From Halocaridina rubra (Eukaryota > Arthropoda > Malacostraca > Decapoda > Atyidae), in contig JAXCGZ010004205.1 of the NCBI GenBank assembly GCA_037179515.1, positions 1-64,000 on the forward strand: 64,000 bases of DNA. The letters are read 5' to 3'. Positions 17,441 to 35,854 of this stretch are shown here, piece after piece. Every line of letters begins with the position of its first letter. The first letter of the stretch is position 1. Made by a program: the position numbers and the translations under genes. Under the pieces are notes generated by a model. That model saw nothing but the letters and a program-made list of their open reading frames with translations, was not told where the DNA came from and did not search any database.

Positions 17441-20400
17441 TTAAAGACTTTATAGTAATCAGAAGAAATAAATTTCAGAGAAAAATAAAATAGCAAATAG
17501 GGACATTAGAGATCAAGTATAAACTCATTGCACTAGATTTATAGATACTTGTGATATACAAAGTGCATGACTTCAAGAAAACTCTCCTACCTACTAAGTG
17601 ATCTCAATGGTGATGAGAAGATAATACTAAAAAAAAAATAATATTGATATTTAAAGAAGAAAACTGCTAGTGCTAAAACTTCGGTCAAAAAGTAGAAAAT
17701 ATATCCAAATATGTCCTGTGAAAATATAATTATTTTATTTCTCTAAAACTTTTTATGGTGATTACATCTTGCACAGACATAATTGCAAGTGAAATTATAA
17801 ATTAGGACCTCAGTTTTACTTAAAACTGTTGTAAAGAATTTTTAACAAATCTCGAGCGTGGATGAATCCAAAAGTTTGCATTTAACTGTAATATTAGAAA
17901 ACTGATTTTGATAAGCATTCTCTTTTGCCTCTTTTACTGAACTCACTAAATGCTTGTTCCAATGACTTTCATTTACGTTTTGTTTTTGGTATACTTGGTT
18001 CATTAGCCTTGTCAGTACAACATGTTCCCTGTATCAGGGTATACAGAAAAAAAAACATTTATTGTACCTAGACCTGCTAATTAATGTATGACTGGTCTGA
18101 CATGCGCCAATTAACGCGGTTTACATGCCCTCAGTATGAGGGGATGAGGGTGATGTGACGTTAACATGTCATTATACAGAGCTTTGATATAGTTTAGGAA
18201 AATGTTACAAAGAAAATTAAACTTGTATTTCACTTTCATGCATATAGATCACTGAATATTATGGCAAGAAGTATTATAATGAGTATATTTTCCCGGATTT
18301 TGGTACATTTCGGCGCTGCCGTTTTGGCGCCGGCTGCTTTGGTGCTAAATTAATTTTGGCAGCAATCCATTTGCCGACGGGCAATCTGGTGCGATAAGAA
18401 TATTTTCTTATTTTGAAAACCTAACATAACATGACCTAACTATCTTTACAAAACAGTTGGCTCCATAATGCCCACGCCAAGATGCCAGCAACAAAACAGT
18501 ATCGCCCAATTGTTCCACTGCTTATTTGGATTGACAGAAGAAACATTTCCACTATAACACTGCCAACTATAAAATGAATAGTGGATTTTTAGTAAAAGAG
18601 TATAAAGTATTTCTTTAATTTTCCATTTATGCAACTTTTTATATATAGTATTCTTTTGATCAGGATTTTTTATTATTTCGTCACAAAATTAATTATTTTG
18701 TTTTCAAACTCTCCAATTTCAAATCTCTTGATTTTTCTATCAATAGCACAAATCCATAGCAATAAATTCTCACAATTTGCTCTCAAACAATTGGTTTTCA
18801 AGATTATTAAGTATATCTTTTTTTCTTGTGAAAATATTCATATTTGCAAAATATTACTGAGATCTTACAAAGTACATCTTGCACTGTAGGTCTTGAACAA
18901 TGTTTTAAATAATGAAATTGCAAAAGGACGATGTAAATTCTCATCTTTTCTTGTACAGTTTGTTTACCAATACATTTTGTAAGGAAACAAGAGCTTTGGG
19001 CTATGATATGAATCAGTTTTATAGAACGTGCATGCAAGTATGACTGAATATACATTGAAGAGTTTAGAATTGTATGTATCACTATAGTTGCTCACTATTT
19101 ATGGTATTGTTAGAGGCATATGTATCGTATATAGAAATACCTGTATGATCATTACCCCCCAAAAACACAGTCATTTTCCGTAGATAGGGAGTAGTTTTGT
19201 AAAACGGGACTTAATACAATGGTGTTCAAATGCTGACATTGTGAGTATTTTCAATCATATTCATTGTGAGAGTTTTAGGGAAACTGACATTCCTTAAACA
19301 GGAAGGCAAACTGGATGCTCTCTCAAAGAAAAGGTTTGTCTTTGTTCCTAAGTGCTGATAATTCTCTGTAAACTTTTACAAAAAAAATTTAATTTAATCA
19401 TTAATTAAACTAAAATGTAATTGCTGTTTTAACTTTTCAATTTTACTTTATAAATATTGCGTTCTTGAAGTACATTATTTTTTTTTTATATTCTCATCAT
19501 AAGCATAATATATTTTCCTATAGTTAGAACTCTCTAAATTAACTTGTAATGTTTAGAAGGTTTTATTGAAAAGCTACTTCTGAACTAGATAACGCATGTT
19601 TAAATTAATATTCGTTATAATATGAGCATATGGTTGAAGTCTCCTAAGTTCTAATCATTTACACTGTACATTGTCTCCTTGATGTATTACTGACTATACA
19701 AATGCTGCCGTGTCATCTCCACAGACATACATGCCATTACTGTACAGTCATCCCTCATCATACGCTGCTAATTGGTTCCACCAATTCCTGTGTAAGTTTA
19801 AGCTCACCTATTTTCAAATCCTTAATATAAATGTGTCTATCCTTAGCACGTAATCTATTCCCAACTTCCTGTATACTTTGAATTATTCTAAGACTACTGG
19901 ATTTTACTTGAACTCCTTCTAATATTATTTACATTTTTGTAAGAACAGTACTACAGGTGCCATAGTGCATTTTTAGGGAAAAAGTGTATGAAATGTAAAT
20001 TTTTTCATATATATATTTTCCAGGCATGTATATTCAAAATGACACTATTCAAAACCATGTAGGATGAGGAAAGACTGTATTTCCTTTATGGCACACACTG
20101 TCAATTATATATCTATTCTTATTTTTTCTTGAATTCGGTATCATGTTTAGCTCCATATAAGTTATAAATTTCTATATAAGTAGAAAATATGGTACATTCT
20201 AAACAAAAACTCTCCTAGAAAACCAAAAATTGTTCATTCAGAAATTGCCCTATGAACCATTTCTTATATTAACAAATTCAAATTTGTCATCAAAGGAGAT
20301 ATTTTTGTCAATACATTTGGGAGTTCAATATGTACAATACTCATATGTAATTATTTTTTATTGGCTTCATTTGTAAAATATACATTCTGCATTTTTAAAT

Positions 20401-21785
20401 ACCGCAAGAACATATTTTCCAAGGGATATGTGCTTACATGGAGTTTCTTGCATACTAGGCTATGGATAAATATTTGTGGTACTGTATAAAACACCACTGA
20501 TGCATTTAGCACTCTTCATTAAAAGGTAACAAATTCCTAAAGTTGTAATAGGAAAATTATATGATATATTTAATTATATATTTAATGTTTATATAGATAT
20601 ATTTTAAGGAACTGAAAATATAAGTAAATAGAAAATATTTTTTGATGGATTTACGAGAATACTGAAATACTTTGTTACAAGTGTAAATATAACAATATAT
20701 TGTATGAATATTTATTTTATCTTAAAAAAGAGAAAGGATTTCCAGGGACTGGAATAAGCTCAGTCTATTCCATGCAATGCAGATAGATGTATTTGTCAAC
20801 CTTTCATAGTTTTAGTATCTAAGTGAATGATACCAAGTGTCCGGGGGAATCGGGGTTTCATAGTATAGATAAAGTATTAGGATGAATGTGCTAAGAAACA
20901 CAGTAGTAATCTATGGTAGATAATTTCATTGTGTGTTCATTAAATTTCCTAGTTAATGTGTTTAACTGAATGTGTGTATGTGTGTGTGGTTGAATGTAAG
21001 ATAAAAAAAACTGTTGCTTTCCATGTGCAATTGTATCGTATCTCTAGTTCCAGAACATAGCCTCAGACTTTCGGTGTTTGGTGTTAGTAACAATCACACA
21101 CTAGGTAGGGATAAAACAGTGTTGATGGGTAGCCATTATGAGTGTAGATTAGCATACAGAGTATTTTAATATTAAGAAATTTCATATTATTTGCCAAAGC
21201 AAAATTTATGCAGAGAAATTTACCTAATGTTTAAAAACACATTCATACAGTGATGGAATCTACAAAATTGGTTAACTCTTTATCGTAAATATTATAAAGC
21301 TATGACTTCTCTCTTCTTCACAAGTAATCGCTAATCTAGGTCTTCGTAAAGCCACTTTCTGACAAGAAGGATTGCTGTTTAATGTAAAAAAACGAAGAAA
21401 GTATTTGTTTAATTCGATATGAGGAAAAAGGATGTTCTTATTAATGATGTTAGTAACAAGGCTGTGTACTTCACAGTGCTCAAATTGTTTAGCTCATAGT
21501 GGATGCTAATGTACGTAAAAATATTTTGTGTGAAAAAAAAACACCTTTCTGATGTCGTTGTACTATCCTGTAGAGAATCACAAACTGATTACTATCTCTA
21601 ATCACAGCATTGTAGAATGGATTAAATTACTGTATGGTCTCATTTTTTTTTTTTACTTTGCTTTACCAGTCTAATAGTGGTTGACTTTTTTTTTACTATA
21701 ATCACACTTTGTTCTATATTTTCATAGTTGCAATAATGTAGAAGATAATGAGAAAGTATTAAGTGAAAATATTGCCTGTAATACC
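17441..21785. other. 4.3 kb AT-rich DNA, no genes recognised
   Basis: No splice-bounded coding stretch or known element was found. A locally G+C-richer patch at 18290-18400 has repeated TTTGGCGCC-like words. The motif CCTAAC recurs near 18420. Confidence 0.4.
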
Positions 21786-22019
21786 TGGTATAACAAGCTG
21801 AAATTGGTTACTTATAAAGTGTTAAAGTCTTACTGCATTTACCAGTATAGGAAACTGGAGCAAATGGCTAACAGTGTTAAAATATTACCTGCAGGTACAC
21901 GTATTGGAAACTGGAACTGATTTCTTATAAAGTGTTAAAGAATTACCTAGAGTCACCCCAATAGCAAACTGGAACTACTAACTGAGAAGGTGTTGAAATT
22001 TAAGCTGTAGCATAAAAAT
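21786..22019. repeat. Degenerate 58-base tandem repeat, four units
   Basis: Units start near 21790, 21849, 21906 and 21964. Each has GGAAACTGGAACT-like and AAAGTGTTAAA-like words in the same order, with about 57-59 base spacing. Confidence 0.75.
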
Positions 22020-22693
22020 TTCATATCTATAAATAACGTTTCTTTTTTTTTTTGGTCATTGTTCATTTCAAAAATGTTTTAGAAATGATAAAATGAAGTC
22101 AGATTTTGAACCCGATGTTATTAATACTTGGTTGTCGATGTAGTCTTATGGTATAATATTAAATATATCAGACAGAATTTGAGAGATAAACTTCCAGATG
22201 TGATAATTTAACATCCACATCTTAGCATTATCGGATCTTGTAAAGAATAACCCCAGGACATTCCAGGGCTATTCATATTTACAAGGCTAGTCAAATAACT
22301 ATCTAATCGAATATTAATTTACCATACCTAACCTAACCCAGCCCAATTCAACCTAACCTAACCTAGCAGTTTACGGGGAAATTTAACTTTATTTGGGATT
22401 CTGGGCATTACTCATTTTACAAGATCCACTTAATCCTATGAAACAGAAAAAAAAATATATTTATCCTTTCAACATACTGTTATGTATTTCTTTCTGAGTC
22501 GAATTGTTATTGAAAATGAATAATATGTGCAGAAAACAGGCATAGAAAGTCTAAAATTTTCCATTCTTATGTTACACCTTAATCTTTATTTTCAAATCTT
22601 ATGTCAGATTCCAGTGATATGACACAGTCCTCAGTTTTCATATATAAGTATCATCAGTGTGATTGAAACTATGTACCTTGCTAAGAGAATCAC
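22020..22693. other. AT-rich DNA with a telomere-like motif
   Basis: No genes. Contains CCTAAC-type words at 22323-22368, listed separately. Confidence 0.5.
22323..22368. repeat. Short CCTAA (TTAGG-type) interspersed motif
   Basis: CATACCTAACCTAACCC and AACCTAACCTAACCTAG flank a short spacer. TTAGG is the common arthropod telomere unit; such short internal runs are frequent in arthropod genomes and need not mark a telomere. Confidence 0.6.
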
Positions 22694-22946
<253 letters not shown>

Positions 22947-23263
22947 AGTAGTTCATAACAATAATGGACCTACATAATAGATGATTTTATAGCCTGATAG
23001 ACATCACACAAATTAATAATTGAATTTGAAATGAAAATGTAAACTTCAATAAAATTATTGGAGAAAGTCCTGTGCGTAAGATTGGTAGCAAGTTATGCTT
23101 TCAGATACGTTTATGAACCCCATTTGTGTGTGTCTAGCTAACTAACCATATGGAATCCTAGGTTTACACTGTTTAAGAAATCGGGCCTTTTTCATGAAAT
23201 AGAACAGCGTTTATATTACTTGCCAATACCTAGGGTGTATGTTTGTGTTTGTGAAATAGTGGA

Positions 23264-23384
<121 letters not shown>

Positions 23385-23651
23385 TTTTTTTCCGGTTTTA
23401 CGTCACGGACTCCCTTTTCTACCAAGGGCTAGGACGGTTGCAAGTCTTTAGTGTGTATGCCAACGTATGAGTCAAAAGGTCATTATATCAAAAGGTAGTG
23501 AAACAAGATATGAATGTCGAGTGTTTGATGTACATTAATGCTTAGTATAAATTTTTCTTATATCCAATAAAATACCTAAAGAAATGTATACATATTTTTT
23601 CACACATTAATACGTTATTCTTTTAAACATCGTATTCATTTTATGTATCTA

Positions 23652-23840
23652 GCCTGCTGGCTAGTACAGTGGTAACGCGCTGGCTTCGCATTCACGAGGT
23701 CGAAAGATCGGTCCCCGTCCAAGACCGAGAGTTTAAGCTGTTTACTGGCAGGAACTGCTGTGGGTGGACATCACAGTGGGGGGTTGGGGCTTGTCCTGGC
23801 TGACGAATACCCATTGTAAAAATGGAAATAAAGTTTATAT
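23652..23840 (+). mobile_element. tRNA-derived SINE, copy T4 (second subfamily)
   Basis: Box A-like TGGCTAGTACAGTGGTAACG, then a box B region GATCGGTCCCCGTCC, then an unrelated body (ACTGCTGTGGGTGGACATCA) and a tail GAATACCCATTGTAAAAATG. The head resembles T1 but the body does not. Confidence 0.65.
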
Positions 23841-23948
23841 ATACTATTCTGTAATTAGTGTATCTTTAATATACATTTTTGAAAAACAAATGAATAGGTT
23901 GGAATATAAAGTAATGAGCTGTTAACTGCTTAGAAGTTATAAACACAA

Positions 23949-24171
23949 GGCCGGTTGCACACTAAAGTGGCACGTCGCACGTGGCACGCCAGTTGAAAAT
24001 TAGGATTCGGAAATATATGAAATCTTTCTCACAGATGTGGAGTGGCACATGGGACGTGTCGCGCCACTTGTGTGTGGAAGGTTTCATATATATCCTGATG
24101 ATCGTTTTCAACTGGCGTGCCACGTGGCATGCCACATGCGGCGATGTGCCACTTTGGTGTGAAAGCGACCT
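23949..24171. mobile_element. Palindromic MITE (foldback element)
   Basis: The left half from GGCCGGTTGCACACTAAAGT is matched inverted by the right half ending ACTTTGGTGTGAAAGCGACC, and complementarity continues nearly to the centre (shared words GTGGCACG, GCCAGTTGAAAA, ATATATGAAA). Total length is about 223 bases. There is no coding capacity. The end sequence resembles those of some PIF/Harbinger-type MITEs, but target duplication is unclear. Confidence 0.65.
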
Positions 24172-25441
<1,270 letters not shown>

Positions 25442-25443
<2 letters not shown>

Positions 25444-25974
25444 CTAATTTGTGTGTGTGAGAGATTTTACTTGGCTCATGTCTTAGCCTGGTGTATATGA
25501 TCGGTTTTTGTTGATTATTGATGCATTAGTATGTATATATTAGAAAAATGGTAGCTATAACTTCTCAATTACTACTCTATGACAGGTAACTTCCATAGTT
25601 GTTGGTTTCCATATTTTTTTTTTCTAGTCTGGCAAACTAAAATAATATGTGATATATATTGCCTAATATACTTATATGATACAATGTTTGTTAGGCAGAA
25701 AAAAGTATATTGCAAGAATATATTGATTCTTTCCAATTTTACGCTTCAATTTCTTTTCGACTGTAGCTACACCTCAGCACTGATTAATCAGATTTCATGA
25801 CTCATTGTAGAAAGCATTTTAGAAGTTGTTATCGGTTACGTGTATCACGAAATGCGTCTAAAATTTTATTTATTTTTTAAAAGATGCTCAGTGAAAAATG
25901 GTCACGTTATCCCAGGCTTTGAAAACGACTTGCTAAGTTTTTAAAATATGCCCACCCAAATGATTGTAAGTAAC
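25442..25974. other. AT-rich DNA, nothing recognised
   Basis: No coding stretch or element border seen. Confidence 0.5.
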
Positions 25975-27012
25975 TGGATGGGAGGGCATAGGGCTAGAGA
26001 GGGATAAAGCATGAGGGACAAATGCGCTGGAATCGCTTCTGAAAGAGTTAGCAGAAAAGTGAGAGCCAGAGAGTGGGAGAGCAAGCTATAGAACCATTAG
26101 AACGATTGAGAGGGGGAAAGCTTGAGTTACAAGAGGTTTTTGGCTACGGACCAGAAACATTTATCATGGGGAGAGGTGTTAAAGTCATCAATTTTCCATC
26201 TTATAAAGAAAGCTTTAGACTTTCGAATCTGAGCAGTACAGCAATTCCTAGCTAAAATAAAAGCAGAGCGAGTTATATCAGAAGGAGAGGCTTGATATGA
26301 CTGGCATACCCGATCCCTGGCCTGAATAGCCATGGAACATGCACGGTCAAACTTAGGATTAAGGAGAGAAAAAGTTTTCATAGAGGAGGGGATGAACTCC
26401 TTCATTGCCGTGTTTATGATCCTTTTAGGGCTACATGATCAGGGTTGCGGGACCAAAAGCAGTAGTCATCCCAGAATAAGTCAAAAAGAAAGTTATGCAA
26501 ATCATTGCATTGGGCATGCTCAAAGTACCAAAAGCAGCGCTGTGTAGAGGGAAATGATGGGAGAAGATCGAAAATGGAAAAATTTTAGATCACAGTGGTT
26601 AAATTTACCCAGCGGGAAAAGCAAAGAATATTAATTGTTTGAGGTTAGAAGTAAGAAATAGATCATATTTGTGGCAATTGGGAACTCGAGTAGTTAGTTT
26701 GATAATCTGCTCCATATCGTAAGTAATAGAGAAAGCAAGGGCCTCTTTTCCTTCCACATCAGTGTGAGAAGAACTAAGCCACTCACTGTTGTGTACATTG
26801 AAGTCCTCAATATTGAGAACTTCAGCATGTGGGTGAGAAGATAGCAAGGACTCATGGCAAGAGGAGAGATATTCAAAGAAAGACACAAAGTCAGTGGAGT
26901 TAGAAGAGCAGTAGCAGAAGCAAAGGAATATAGTGGTAGTGGAAAGATAGATCTGAAGCTAGAGAACATCAAAGTCAGGAGATCCAAAGTCCATGACCCT
27001 TTCATTGTTATA
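25975..27012 (-). mobile_element. LINE family J copy B, internal fragment
   Basis: Minus strand. It covers the endonuclease C-terminal half (EDFNVHNSEWLSSSHTDVEG in place of [10 protein letters not shown]) and the linker to the RT (SSMKTFSLLNPKFDRACSMA). It is truncated at both ends: no RT core and no 3' tail. Frameshifts near 26700 and 26250 disable it. Confidence 0.85.
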
Positions 27013-27518
27013 ATGTGAATAGACATAAAATGTAGAATCTGGAAGAAATATATGAACTACCACATAAGAAAATAATATTCAATTTACGAAATGGTGTCAA
27101 GTACATTGTCAAGAAAATCTTAGGTTAAAAGACAAGTTTAATTCTACCTTTTACTAGATTTTAAGGTTAAGTATATCATATTTTATATTCAGAGCAAGAC
27201 ATATTCGTATAAATCTGAAGGCAATGAATCTTTGATAAAGGTGTATGTATGACTACAGATAATTTGTATACAGTTTGTTATGTACTTCACTGCTATTAAA
27301 ATCTCATGAAAATGTTCGTTATAATTTCAGCACGGTTTGCCAATAAAAAGAAAGAAAAAGCTGTAATTGCAAGGAAGGCAGTATGAACTACAAAAAGTAT
27401 GCACTATTTAACTATGTTATGCCTAACATTGCAGTGCAGTATGTGAATGCATAAAATTTAATGCTACTTGTAATCCGTATGGAATCGGAAAGGACTAAAA
27501 AAGAAAACAAGTAGTTAT
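27013..27518. other. AT-rich DNA, nothing recognised
   Basis: No coding stretch or element border seen. Confidence 0.5.
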
Positions 27519-27555
27519 TATCATTATTTTTATTATTATTATGATGATGATGATG

Positions 27556-27639
<84 letters not shown>

Positions 27640-27641
27640 TA
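27519..27641. repeat. (ATT)n microsatellite with ATG core
   Basis: ATT units, with a short run of ATG units at about 27541-27555. Confidence 0.97.
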
Positions 27642-27781
27642 CATATCTCATATTAACTGAGTTCAGATGAGTCATTTTTTTCTTCTTAGAAAAATCAGAA
27701 TAGTGTAAAGATAATTTTCCTTACCCCAAGATGATAGCAATGTATAGAGAAATGTGTGTTGAAATAGATGTTTTATATGGA

Positions 27782-27786
<5 letters not shown>

Positions 27787-27875
<89 letters not shown>
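27787..27875. repeat. (TA)n microsatellite
   Basis: About 89 bases of perfect TA. Confidence 0.98.
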
Positions 27876-27880
<5 letters not shown>

Positions 27881-27935
27881 CTGTATGTATTAAGAACAAG
27901 TGTAATAATAAAGTGTTGTGTTGTAATATTTAAAA

Positions 27936-30934
27936 ATTTTCACTTTCCTTAAATATGGATGTGGCTTTTTGTGATGAAGAGTTACAATACGGGAGATGTG
28001 CAGAGATGCAGCAATTATAGAGGCATAAACTTGATCAGTCAGAGCATGAAGATATGGGAGAGGGATAATGGAAGCTAGAGTAAGAAGATCTGTGAATTTT
28101 TTTTATGAGTGTGACACCGGGACAGGTAAAACATTTTCCTCATCAATAAAGGCCCAGGCACGAAGAAAGCATTAAGACGAAGAAAAAGTAAAAGGCTGAG
28201 GACAAGGCAGACATGACGTAATGATACACAATAGGAATAGGCCAGGCTGAAAGAATAGTCGAAGTACTGGGGACCTAGAGATATGGCAGGATTAGGCACT
28301 GAGATGATGATACATCATTTTTTTTTTTTTTTTTTTAGGAAGATAATTTATAATAATTAGGAAAGACAGGAGGGGGAGGAGAGTTCCAGAGTCTGGAGGT
28401 GGATTAGAAGAAGCAGTCGCAGCACCGACAAATTCTTGAGCTACAAATCTCCATACAGTACCTGTGAGACGAGACCGCTTGGCGAGTGTTATGTGGCCTC
28501 GGTAGTGGGGTAGAGATGCAACTCGCCAACTTGCCAGAGCAGCGATGGAAGTAGTAGTGACAGAAAAGAGATAGGGATGATACCTTACGGTGAAGAGAAG
28601 AGAATCCAGCTTAGAAGTAAGAGAAGGGTCATTAATGAGTCTGACTGCCTTAGATTCAACCGTATCAAGGAGATAAGTATAAGAAGGAGCACCCCAGATG
28701 TGCGAGTAGTATTCTAAGCAAGGACGGATAAGATCTTTATAGATTTTAAGTAACTGTAAAAAGGAAAAGTAATGACGAAAACGAAATAGAACCCCCAATT
28801 TTTTGGATAAAGATTTAGAAATTTGGATTATGTGATTCCTCCAAGACAAGTTAGAGGCTATTTGGATTCCTAATATAGTACTGGAATTAAGGGAAAAATT
28901 TTCGTTAGTATCGAAGACAATAGGGCTATCAGGAGGAGGAGAAGAAGATAAAGAGATAGCCAGAAACTGTGTCTTGAAAGCATTAAATTTAACTAAATTT
29001 TGGGTGCTCCACTCAGATACCCTCTGCAAATTGAAGTTTAGAGTAGAAGAGTGATGCGAGACTGATTACGAGTAGCATGTAAAGGTTGTACAGAAAAGGC
29101 AAAGGAAAAAGGAAGGGTAGAATCATCGGCAAAGGTATGAAGAAGAGAGGAGGGTGGGAACTGAAGAAGATCGTTGATGAGGAGAAGGAACAGAGTTGAT
29201 GAAAGAACAGAGCCCTGTGGAACACCAATGGTAACGGGGAAAGGGCTATATGTTGTACCGTCAACAACCACAGATATAAAACAGTCAGAAAGAAAACTGG
29301 AAATCAGAATACAAAGAAGAAGGGGTAAAGCCATAAGAAGGGAGTTTGGCCAACAGAACCTTTTGCCAAAGTCTGTCAAATGCCTTAGAGATATCAAGGG
29401 CAATGACGAAGGATTCACCATAGTTCTTCAGAGAAGATGACCATTCATGATTAAAATAGGACAGGAGGTCACCAGTTGATATAGCCTCGTGGAAGCTGTA
29501 CTTGTGATCAGAGATAAGTGAGTTAGATTCAAGATGTTTCAAGACGTGGGAATTGAGCAAAGTCTCGAAAACTTTACGGTAGATGAGGTTAGGGCAAGAA
29601 GTCGGTAGTTTGAAGGAATAGAGCAGTCACCCTTCTTAGGAACAGGTTACACTAGAGTATGCTTCCAAGATGACAAAGCACGAGAGATACTTCATCTGCA
29701 AACTCCTAAAGGAACCTTGCAGGGATACCATCAGGACCAGAAGCTTTGTTCGTCTTTAGCGAACGAAGAACCTCATGAACTTTGCGTGAAGAAAGGATAA
29801 GGGAGGGCACAGGGTTAGAGAGGGGTAAAGAATGAAGGATGTGTGTGCTAGAATCGTTATTGGAAGAGTTGGCAATAAAATGAGAGCCAAAGAGAATGAT
29901 TTTGTCAGTGGGAGAGAAAGCTATAGAGCCACCAGTTTAAATAAGAGTGGGAAAGCTTAAGTTACAGAAGTTCTTTGAGAGATTTTTGGTTAAGGACCAG
30001 GAATATTTATCAGTGGGAGAGGAGCTAAGGTCATCAACTTTCCTTCTTATAGCAGCAATATGGGTTATATGCCAAGAAGAGCATAATGGATGCAGTTTTA
30101 GCTTTGGGAGAATATACAGACGTATGGAAATGACATGAAAGAATTGCATTGTGTGCTTGTGGAGTTAGAGAAGATGTATGACTGGGTTCCAAGGGAGGGG
30201 GTGTGGTACTGCATGAGGAAGTTGGGAGTGTCAGGGAAGTATGCTAGGGTGGTGCAAGATATGTATGAGAACAGTATAAATTCTGTGCGGTGTGCAGCAG
30301 GATTGATCTATGGGTTCAAAGTAGTGGTGCAATTGCATCAAGAATTTAGTCAGAGCCCTTTCTTATTTGCAATAGTATTGGATAAGATGAGACATGAGTC
30401 GCCATGGACCATGATGTTTGTGGATGACATTGTGAGAATAGAGAACATATTGAGTCAAGCATGGAGAGGTGGATATATGCACTTGAAATAAGGGGAATGA
30501 ATCTCAGAAGGAACAACACAGAGCACATGTGCTTATGAGAGAGAGGGCTGTAGAGTAATGAGGTTGCAAAGAGTACAGGTGTAAAAGGTGGATGAATTTA
30601 AATACTTGGGGTCAAGAAGAAAATGTATGTAGGATGAAGTTGGTGGAGAGGAGTGACAGGAGTGATATATGACAAAAAGTACCTGTAAGAGTGAAAGGTA
30701 AAGTTTACAAGACCAGCTATGTTGTATGGCTGGAGACCATCCCACTGACAAAAAAGATATGATGCAGAGTTGGTGATTCTGCGGTTTTCTTATGACGTAA
30801 CAAGGATGGACATGATAAAGAATGAATATACTGGTGAGACAGCACAGGCAGGACGGTTTGGAGACATGGTAAAAGGCGAGACTGAGATGGTTTGGGCATG
30901 TGCCGTGGAGTGATTAGGGGTATCTTTGGAGAAG
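27936..30934 (+). mobile_element. RTE-like LINE copy R1, split by a LINE J insertion
   Basis: Plus strand, in two parts: 27936-28090 and 30047-30934. The first encodes the start of the RT region (GDVQRCSNYRGINLISQSMK). The second encodes KELHCVLVELEKMYDWVPRE, the catalytic FVDD (in TMMFVDDIV, at about 30410) and a degenerate C-terminal region ending near LRWFGHV. Order and motifs fit RTE/BovB-type reverse transcriptases. A LINE J copy on the opposite strand interrupts it. Multiple stops make it inactive. Confidence 0.8.
28091..30046 (-). mobile_element. LINE family J copy C, inserted in RTE copy R1
   Basis: Minus strand. The 3' end is an A run (T run on plus at about 28097) preceded by the family tail TGTCCCGGTGTCACAC. 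Upstream are the C-terminal domain and RT, with GVPQGSVLSSTLFLLLINDL and FADDST (about 29130) intact, plus SKAFDRLWQKVLLAKLPSYG. The copy stops in the linker at 30046 (5' truncation). Frames are broken near 29030 and 29290-29560. Typical of target-primed insertions: poly-A tail with truncated 5' end. Confidence 0.9.
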
Positions 30935-31356
30935 GATGATGAGATTTTCACCTTCCTTAAATATTGATGTCACTATTGTGATGAATAGTTACAATACGGG
31001 TGATGTGCAGAGATGCAACAATTACAGGGGCATAAACTTGATCAGTCAGAGCATGAAGATATGGGAGAGGGATAATTGAAACTAGACTGAGAAGAGCTGT
31101 GAAAATTTGTTAGCAACATTATTGGTTCTATGCCAAGAAAGAGCACTATGGATGCAATTTTAGCTTTGGGAATTGTTAGAGGAGTATAGAAAAGACAAGA
31201 AAGAGTTGCACTGTGTGCTTGTGGAGTTAGACAAGATGTATGCCTGGGTTCCAAGAGAGGAGGTGTGGTATTGCATGAGGAATTTGGTAGTATCAGGAAA
31301 GTATGTTAGAGTGGTGCAGGATATGTATGAGGACAGTATAAATTCTGTGAGGGGTA
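30935..31356 (+). mobile_element. RTE-like LINE copy R2
   Basis: Plus strand. It restarts at the same point as R1 (CCTTCCTTAAATATTGATG) and proceeds uninterrupted to KYVRVVQDMYEDSINSVRG, where it is cut by a family L LINE at 31357. The region that is split by LINE J in R1 is continuous here, which defines the insertion site. Confidence 0.8.
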
Positions 31357-34968
<3,612 letters not shown>

Positions 34969-35754
34969 CTGAATATATTGAAACTGTGTTTTTTGTTACT
35001 ATTTTCATGCAAAAATTAAATATAAATGGTGAAATAATTCTGGAATGGATGACAGAATATGGAATGATAACACTAAATAGAGAAGATAAATGCCAAAGAT
35101 TATATACATGGGAAAGACAAAATCAGAAAAGTGTGGTAGACTTCATATTGATAAATAAACATATGCATAAATGGTACAGAGAAATGGAGGTAGACGAAGA
35201 TAAAGAGAAGATAGATATATCTGACCATAATTTATTACATGCTAAGTTTGTAGCTGAAAAAGAGGTAAATACAAATTTTGATAAAGGGAAATGGGAAGAG
35301 ATAGCATACCTTAGAACAGATAAAGAAGCAATAGAAAGATTTGTACATGAAATGGAAGAAATGATAAGATAAGAGAGAATAAATGGTATAGAACAAATGG
35401 ACAGAACAATTCGAAAAGTGACAGAAAGGATATTAAAAAAAGCTTATAAAAGAAGGATTAATAGTAACAGCAGAAAGGAGCAACCATGGATAGACGATGA
35501 AATAAGAAGTAAGATTAAGGAAAGAAAAGATGCAAACAGGCGAAAAAGAAATGAAAAGAATGAAGAAATAAAAAAGCAGTATGAAGAGCAATTTAAAATA
35601 AGAAAGAAAGAGGCACAAATATTAGCTAGGGAAGAAATAACGAAGTATGAAAGGAAACAACAAATGAAATAAAGGCAGATAAGAATAATAAGCTTTGGGA
35701 AAATATAAATAAATTGTGGAATATTGAAAAGACTACGAAAGAAGCAATTCAATT

Positions 35755-35759
35755 ATATA

Positions 35760-35850
<91 letters not shown>
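35755..35850. repeat. (TA)n array between 22-base direct repeats
   Basis: About 95 bases of TA within the coding region of LINE F. Flanks 35737-35758 and 35851-35872 are direct repeats of GAAAGAAGCAATTCAATTAT type with one mismatch. Confidence 0.95.

Positions 35851-35854
<4 letters not shown>

Noticed and set aside
19250..19353. Possible exon ending KKRFVFVPKC
   Set aside because: The open stretch is short and the only candidate acceptor (AGAGTTTTAG) lacks a pyrimidine tract.
22323..22368. Telomere or chromosome end
   Set aside because: Only a few CCTAA units, imperfect, with ordinary sequence on both sides.
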